Assembly: GCA_964291465.2 (NCBI GenBank)
Contig: OZ219941.1
Span: forward strand, 124,001-188,000
Length of the DNA: 64,000 nucleotides
Reading direction: 5' to 3'
From: JAGWBJ01 sp964291465
GTDB lineage: Bacteria; Chloroflexota; Dehalococcoidia; Lucifugimonadales; JAGWBF01
Part shown: positions 59,039 to 64,000 of the stretch, one piece after another
Numbering within the stretch: the stretch's first letter is position 1
Layout of the letters: every line of letters begins with the position of its first letter
The notes under the pieces: generated by a model
The model's input: the letters and a program-made list of their open reading frames with translations, nothing else
The model's database searches: none
Told to the model about the DNA's origin: nothing
Translations under genes and position numbers: made by a program

Positions 59039-60823
59039 TCAGCGGCGCCACTCGGCTATGTTCCACATCTCCGTGTCCCAGCCGTTGATACGCACGCCCC
59101 GCAGGGTGTTCAGGTGGGCGGAGACGAAGCCCCGGTCCACCAGGGGGATCTCGTAGTAGGCCTGCACGTGCATGTCGTTCAGCCGCTTGACCAGCGCCTG
59201 CCTCTCAGGACCGGTGCTGGTCTGGGCAAGCCGGGCGAAGGCCTCGTCGTACTCCGGGTTGCAGGAGCGGGCGTTGTTGTCGCCCGACCAGTTGTTGTCC
59301 CGGGTCTGGATGTGGCTGCAGAGGGGGCCCGACAGGTACTCCTGGGGGTCTATGCCGGGGCCCGAGGCGTACATCTGCACGTCGGCGAAGAATCGGCGGT
59401 ACGACGCGTCCCTGTCGGCCACCGGGTCGCCGCCGAAGAAGATGCTGGCGTCGTGGTCCACCAGCTCGGTCTCGATGCCTATCTGGCGCCACCAGTCCCG
59501 GATGAGCGCCTGGGTGTCCTGCCGGATGGCGTTGGTCGAGGTCTGGTAGACGATGCGCAGGGGTGTGCCGTCGTGCTCGCGGACCCCGTCGCCGTCGCTG
59601 TCCAGGACCCCGTTCTCGTCCAGGAGGCGGTTGGCGCCCTCGATGTCCTGGGAGAGGCACCAGTCGTTGGCGGTGGAGGCATAGATGGGGGGCCCGGCCA
59701 CCAGGTTGCACTCGGGCTCCCCGGCGAAGCCGTAGAGACGCCCGGCCAGGAGGCCGCGGTCGATGGCCATGGACATGGCCTGGCGGATGGGCTGGAAGGT
59801 CAGGAAGGGGTGGGGGTTACGCCCGTCCAGGTACTCGGAGCGGTCGTCGCCCAGGGCCGGGTCCGCGTCGGTCTGGTTGACCACGATGCGCTCCACCAGG
59901 CTGGTGAAGGCCACGGCCACTTTGGCCAGCCCGGCCTCCTCCATCGCGGCGAGGGTCTCGGGCTCCACCTGCAGGTTCCAGGCGTAGTCGGCCTCGCCCC
60001 TCTCCATGACGGCCCGGGCCGCCGAGATGGCGTCGCCGCCGCCCTCGAGGAGCACGCGGTCGAAGTAGGGCCTCTCTCCCCGGTAGAAGGGGTTGCGCTC
60101 GTAGACGGCCCGGTCGTTGGTCTTGAAGTCGACGAGCCGGTACGGGCCCGTGCCCAGGGGGGCGGTGTTCTGTTCCTCGCAGGTGGCGGCGGCCGCGCCG
60201 ATGCAGCTGGCGAACTGGGCCCCGCTGATGATGGGGGCCCCGGCGCTGACGAAGGCGTTGTAGGGATAGGGCGTGGGCGCGTCGAAGGTGATGCGGACGG
60301 TGAGGTCGTCGACGGCCTCCACCGAGGCGACGCCGTCGAAGGAGCTCTCGCCGGTGCAGCCCGTGTCCTCGTCGGTGCAGTAGCGCCAGGTGAAGACGGC
60401 GTCCCCGGCCGTCACGTCGCTGCCGTCGGACCATTTCAGGCCGTCTTTCAGCTTCCACGTGATGGACTTCAGGTCCTGGGAGACCCCGCCGTTCTCCAGC
60501 GTGGGCACCCGGTCGGCCAGGGCCGGCACCAGGTTGCCGTCGGGGTCGTACTTGGCCAGGGGTTCCAGGGTGATGGCCGCGGCGTCCCTGTCCTTGAAGC
60601 CCGAGGAGAGGTAGGGGCTGGGCAAAGACGGCGCCTGCCAGTAGAGGATCGTCAGGACCTCCTCCGCCTCCTCCGGGACCGGCGTCGGGACCTGGGTGGG
60701 GATAGGGGTCGGCTCAGGCGTGGGCGCGGGCGAGGCCGTGGGCGTCTCCACCTCCGCGCCGTTGCAGGCAACGAGCAGGAGCAGGGCAACGAGGGCGATG
60801 GCGTGTATCAGGGGTCTGGGCAT
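59039..60823 (-). CDS. Second family-5 ABC substrate-binding lipoprotein
   Basis: A 594-residue SBP_bac_5 protein. A signal peptide ends in lipobox LLVAC, then a Pro/Thr spacer (about 30 residues) and a binding domain with NGGVSQDLKSITWKLKDGLKWSDGSDVTAGDAVFTW. It is clearly paralogous in type to the protein at 52957-55053, and again has no transporter genes beside it. ATG 60823 gives a good signal peptide. Confidence 0.88.
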   Translation of the reverse strand: MPRPLIHAIALVALLLLVACNGAEVETPTASPAPTPEPTPIPTQVPTPVPEEAEEVLTILYWQAPSLPSPYLSSGFKDRDAAAITLEPLAKYDPDGNLVPALADRVPTLENGGVSQDLKSITWKLKDGLKWSDGSDVTAGDAVFTWRYCTDEDTGCTGESSFDGVASVEAVDDLTVRITFDAPTPYPYNAFVSAGAPIISGAQFASCIGAAAATCEEQNTAPLGTGPYRLVDFKTNDRAVYERNPFYRGERPYFDRVLLEGGGDAISAARAVMERGEADYAWNLQVEPETLAAMEEAGLAKVAVAFTSLVERIVVNQTDADPALGDDRSEYLDGRNPHPFLTFQPIRQAMSMAIDRGLLAGRLYGFAGEPECNLVAGPPIYASTANDWCLSQDIEGANRLLDENGVLDSDGDGVREHDGTPLRIVYQTSTNAIRQDTQALIRDWWRQIGIETELVDHDASIFFGGDPVADRDASYRRFFADVQMYASGPGIDPQEYLSGPLCSHIQTRDNNWSGDNNARSCNPEYDEAFARLAQTSTGPERQALVKRLNDMHVQAYYEIPLVDRGFVSAHLNTLRGVRINGWDTEMWNIAEWRR

Positions 60824-60990
60824 GGGCGTCCTAAATCCCTCCGCCGGCTGGCATAGAACTCCTCGACGAGAGAATCGATCTCCCGGTCGTCCGCTTCTCG
60901 CCAAGCGCCAACCAGGGCGAGGGCCCCTTGTGGCGCCGAAGGCTGGGCTTTCGTCTGTGCCTGGCTATCTCGCTTGACCACTGGCGACAC
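60808..60990 (-). CDS. Possible orphan antitoxin fragment
   Basis: A 60-residue frame from GTG 60990. Its C-terminal half GALALVGAWREADDREIDSLVEEFYASRRRD looks like the toxin-binding tail of VapB-type antitoxins, but no DNA-binding N-terminus is present. A perfect 14-bp palindrome (61017-61030) lies just upstream, as operators do in such operons. Its last 16 bases overlap the binding-protein start. It may be a degraded remnant. Confidence 0.35.
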   Translation of the reverse strand: MSPVVKRDSQAQTKAQPSAPQGALALVGAWREADDREIDSLVEEFYASRRRDLGRPCPDP

Positions 60991-61016
60991 ATCCGGCCCG
61001 CGGGCGTACTTGGCAA

Positions 61017-61030
61017 CACCATATATGGTG
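61017..61030. promoter_or_regulatory. 14-bp perfect palindrome
   Basis: CACCATATATGGTG reads the same on both strands and stands 27 bases upstream of the possible antitoxin fragment. It could be an old toxin-antitoxin operator. The remaining bases between 60991 and 61150 show no other feature. Confidence 0.4.
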
Positions 61031-61150
61031 CTTCAACCGGACGATGAGTGCAACTCCGATTCTTTGTCTTTGGTGAGGGGCCCTTGCACCGTCGCGCGAG
61101 GAGCGTCAAGAGCCGGGCACACACTTCCCAGGTCCCGTCTTCGTAACGTG

Positions 61151-62839
61151 CTAGGACTGTATCAGCCCCTCCTGGGGCATGGTCCAGGGCAGGCTGTAGA
61201 AGGGTGCGAACTGCGGGGCGCGGGGCACCGGCATCTCCCCGAAGGGCACGTCGATAATCACCGGGGCCCGGCGCTCCAACGCCTGCGGAATGAGCGTCTC
61301 CAGCTCCGTCGGGTCGCTTGCCCTCATGGCGACCGCGCCGAACGACTCGGCGAACCTGACGAAGTCCGGGTTGTGCAGGTCGGTCCCATAGGCTCCGCCA
61401 AAGGCGTCGTCCAGGTCCCGCGCCACGTTGCCGTAGGAGTCGTTGTTGAAGACCACGGTCACCACGTCGATGCCGTACCGGACGGCCGTGGAGAGCTCGG
61501 ACGAGTTGAACATGAACCCGCCGTCTCCGGTCATGCAGACCACGGGTCGGTCGGGCCTCGCGAGCTTGGCTCCCAGGGCCGTGGGGAAGCCGTAACCGAG
61601 GTTGAACGAGTAGCCCGAGTCTATGTACGTCTTCGGGCAGTGCACCTGCCAGTGAGTCCGCGCATAGTAGCCGAACTGCGTGACGTCCCAGACTACGAAG
61701 CCGTCCTCGGGGACGCCCTTCCGGATCGCTTCCAGGATGGGGTACTGGGGCTCCCTGAGCCGGATGTCGTAGTAGGCTATCAGCCTGCGTGCGGCGCTTA
61801 CCGCCTCGGCGGGCGAGGGACGGTCTCCCGCCCCGGCCTCGATGAGATAGGGAAGCAACGCCTCCATGGTCGCCCTGGCATCGCCGTGCAGGGGAATGGT
61901 GTTGGACTGGTGCCTCGTGAGCTCCGCGTCGTCTATGTTGATGTTCACCAGCGTGGACGCCTCGAGGGCGGGATATCCCAGGGAGAAGCGCGCGCCGATT
62001 CCTATCACCACGTCGGCGGACTGCATCACCTCGTAGAGCTGGTTCATCTCCTGCCTCTCGCCCCTGGGACTGAAGCAGGAGCCGTAGGACAGCGGATGTC
62101 CATCGGGGATGACGCCCTTGCCGCCGCTGGACGTGATGACGGGTATGTTCGTCGCCTCGGCCAGCTTGACCAACGTCTGCTCCGCATCGGACCGCGCCAC
62201 GCCGCCCCCCGCATATATCAGGGGCAGCGCGGACCCGGAGATGACCCGCGCGGCCTCCCGGAGGTCTTCCTGGCTGGGCACGATGCGAGAGACGGCTGCG
62301 GGACTCCGCAGCCTCACCTCTTCCCGCTCCACCCCGGCTTCGGGCGGCATCTCTATCAGGACGGGACGGGGACGGCCGGTGCGCATCTGCCGGAACGCTT
62401 CGAACACGGCGTCGGGGACCTCGCGGGGCCTGGACGCCTGTCGCTGCCACTTGGTCACGGAGCGCACGGCGCCGCCCTGGTCCGCGATCTCGTGCACGGC
62501 GCCAAGGTTCTTGCCGATGGCGCCGCGGGGAATCTGGCCTGCTATGAGGAGAACGGGCATGGAGCGGGAGTATGCGTTGGCCAGGCCGGAAGCCGCGTTA
62601 TAGAGACCGACGCCCGGGACCACCAGCGCGACCCCCGGCTTGCCCGACGCGCGGGCATAGCCGTCGGCCATGTACGTCGTCGCCTGTTCGTGCCGTGTGG
62701 TGATCATGCGAATGCCGGGCTCGTCCCGGATCGCGGCGACGATGCCGTAGATCTGTATGCCCGGTATGCCGAATACGGTCTCCACGCCCTCCCCTACAAG
62801 CGATTTGGCAAGCGCTTCGCCTCCGCTCAGCTCGACCAT
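61151..62839 (-). CDS. Thiamine pyrophosphate-requiring enzyme (acetolactate synthase-like)
   Basis: A 562-residue member of the TPP-dependent decarboxylase superfamily. The N-terminal PYR domain has catalytic Glu51 in TRHEQATTYMADGYAR, the central domain begins near LIYAGGGVARSDAEQ, and the C-terminal PP domain holds the GDG motif at Asp439 with a following NND. Overall it resembles acetolactate synthase and benzoylformate decarboxylase, but substrate is not fixed and no regulatory subunit gene is next to it. ATG 62839 has GGGAGGCAGGAC upstream; the longer frame to 63034 has no family similarity. Confidence 0.9.
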   Translation of the reverse strand: MVELSGGEALAKSLVGEGVETVFGIPGIQIYGIVAAIRDEPGIRMITTRHEQATTYMADGYARASGKPGVALVVPGVGLYNAASGLANAYSRSMPVLLIAGQIPRGAIGKNLGAVHEIADQGGAVRSVTKWQRQASRPREVPDAVFEAFRQMRTGRPRPVLIEMPPEAGVEREEVRLRSPAAVSRIVPSQEDLREAARVISGSALPLIYAGGGVARSDAEQTLVKLAEATNIPVITSSGGKGVIPDGHPLSYGSCFSPRGERQEMNQLYEVMQSADVVIGIGARFSLGYPALEASTLVNINIDDAELTRHQSNTIPLHGDARATMEALLPYLIEAGAGDRPSPAEAVSAARRLIAYYDIRLREPQYPILEAIRKGVPEDGFVVWDVTQFGYYARTHWQVHCPKTYIDSGYSFNLGYGFPTALGAKLARPDRPVVCMTGDGGFMFNSSELSTAVRYGIDVVTVVFNNDSYGNVARDLDDAFGGAYGTDLHNPDFVRFAESFGAVAMRASDPTELETLIPQALERRAPVIIDVPFGEMPVPRAPQFAPFYSLPWTMPQEGLIQS

Positions 62840-62939
62840 GTCCTGCCTCCCCCGTGTAGATGCACGTGGTGATGTCCCATCCAGCGGCCGGCGAAAGGCG
62901 GCGGCCTCATCACCGTGTTCACGGTGGACCTGTAACTCC

Positions 62940-64000
62940 TCACTGGCTGTCAGGGGTTGGCCCACCGTGGAGCCGGCGGTACAAGTCGCGGAACTCCTGC
63001 CGCTTCTCCTCAGGGGTGTTCGACAGCAGCACATTATAGGTTTCAGCTTCCGTCAAAGGCTCTGGAGCGTGCAGCCCCTCCAGAACCAACCCCCGTAGCT
63101 GAGATGAAGATACACCATGTCCCAGAAACTGATACATCGCCAGGAAAAATGACTTGCCGACGGTGTAAGCACAATCTTGATTGCCTCCTACAGATTGCCC
63201 TGCCTGTAGTCGGGCCTCAAGAAACTCTATGGATTCGCTGACGTTGCTGATGCCCGGAATGTGACATCCTCGCCCGATACCCGGGTGATCAAAAGTGTGG
63301 AGGGGCCGACCGGCGTGGAGGTAGTAGGTGTAATCCGCAAAAAACTCGGCCACTCCCTCGGACACCCACCTCGGGAAGTCCGCCCTTGAGAAAAAGGAGT
63401 GGGCCAGCTCGTGGTATATGGTTGTTTCACTCCCTGAAGCCGTCATTACTCCCTCGCCTCTCAATCTTGGGTTTCCGGCTTTCTTGTGAACAAAGACGCC
63501 CGCATATGGCACGTCCCAAGATCCCAAGGTGTTCTGCCAGGGGACTCCCAGCAGACCCTCCATTTCCGATACGCCGGTGTAGAGGTGCTCGAACGCCTCG
63601 TCCGACTGGGTTTGAGACAGGCTAACCGCGATCAGCTTGACTGGCGGTCCCAACGAGGAGATGTAGTCTTCTGAACGGATGCTGGCCCCCTCGATGAGTT
63701 CCTGAAACAGCATCTCGTCGTGACTTATGTGGTAGGCCATCGATATGAGGATAAGTTCTTCATCCGTCAAGCCGTCCTGGAACCACGGCTGACTGGCGAC
63801 ATGGTCCCAGACTCGGTTCTCCACAATTCGCGGCAACTTTTGGATGGCGCTCCAATGGAAAAAGTCCCCCGGTTCATCGAAGATAGCCGTGTCCAAGATC
63901 GAGTCCGCTAAGTCCCTGTCCCTACGGACCAGGACTTCAACAACGTCCAACACACGGCCGTGACGCCAATCGACATTGGCGGTCAGCAAGAATGGGAAGC
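62940..64000 (-). CDS. Gluzincin-type zinc metallopeptidase-like protein, 5' end cut by window
   Basis: At least 353 residues, still open at the window edge. The motif YHELAHSFF gives HExxH, and WVSEGVAEFFADY, about 20 residues on, provides the third zinc ligand Glu, as in gluzincins. The upstream part is helix-rich with no recognised domain. It probably hydrolyses peptides, location unknown because the N-terminus is missing. No close named family was recognised. Confidence 0.72.
   Translation of the reverse strand, partial: FPFLLTANVDWRHGRVLDVVEVLVRRDRDLADSILDTAIFDEPGDFFHWSAIQKLPRIVENRVWDHVASQPWFQDGLTDEELILISMAYHISHDEMLFQELIEGASIRSEDYISSLGPPVKLIAVSLSQTQSDEAFEHLYTGVSEMEGLLGVPWQNTLGSWDVPYAGVFVHKKAGNPRLRGEGVMTASGSETTIYHELAHSFFSRADFPRWVSEGVAEFFADYTYYLHAGRPLHTFDHPGIGRGCHIPGISNVSESIEFLEARLQAGQSVGGNQDCAYTVGKSFFLAMYQFLGHGVSSSQLRGLVLEGLHAPEPLTEAETYNVLLSNTPEEKRQEFRDLYRRLHGGPTPDSQ

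Overview
The window is high-GC, densely coded bacterial DNA with both strands used and many TTG/GTG starts. The best overall guess is a Chloroflexota genome of the Dehalococcoidia/SAR202 type. That rests on lipoproteins whose lipobox is followed by a long Pro/Thr/Ala spacer (52957-55053, 59039-60823), on HemQ-type haem synthesis, and on a catabolic mix of HpcH aldolase, CaiB transferase, SMP-30 lactonase and GMC oxidase. No rRNA or ribosomal protein gene is present, so taxonomy is inference only.

Layout: 1-7379 (+) carries organic-acid and cofactor genes: HpcH/HpaI aldolase, SMP-30 lactonase, XdhC, a MobA-like transferase, a CoA transferase, a short-chain dehydrogenase and an M24 peptidase. 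7376-10921 (-) holds a TldD/TldE-like protease pair separated by a small PaREP1-type protein. 10992-13806 (-) holds ilvD and an ornithine cyclodeaminase homologue. 13864-25927 (-) looks like one long hopanoid operon behind a good promoter at 25978-26006: prenyl diphosphate synthase, hpnH, hpnG, hpnA, squalene-hopene cyclase fused to a YjbQ domain, hpnC, hpnD, hpnE, a second epimerase and a nucleoside hydrolase. 26033-33436 holds assorted metabolic genes (DUF72, Ldh-family dehydrogenase, HEPN protein, phosphatase, tilS, DUF6282, ribH).

The most striking item is 32714-33436 (-). It is a two-domain protein disulfide oxidoreductase whose second CxxC motif is encoded TGA-x-x-Cys. Just downstream of the TGA lies a stem-loop that closely resembles a bacterial SECIS, so the gene probably encodes a selenoprotein.

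33501-35760 is an AT-richer island carrying one AIPR-type phage-defence gene, bounded by a 10-bp direct repeat and near-perfect 16-bp inverted repeats. After it come fmdB-dtd, DinB, nadC-VOC-nadA-miaB, a HicBA toxin-antitoxin pair and tRNA-Ser(GCU). 42248-48636 holds an Lrp regulator, aconitase, hemQ and, divergently, a siroheme sulfite/nitrite reductase whose promoter is overlain by two identical-type dyads. 48762-64000 holds small alpha/beta proteins, a phosphotriesterase-family hydrolase, a GMC oxidoreductase, two orphan family-5 solute-binding lipoproteins, an envelope cluster (triplicated-repeat lipoprotein, DUF4350-like protein, SppA-like peptidase), a TPP enzyme and a cut-off zinc peptidase.

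Short tandem duplications (9-20 bp, 2-4 copies) occur at gene ends, in leaders and inside coding regions at nine places. No CRISPR array, insertion-sequence transposase, origin or rRNA was seen.
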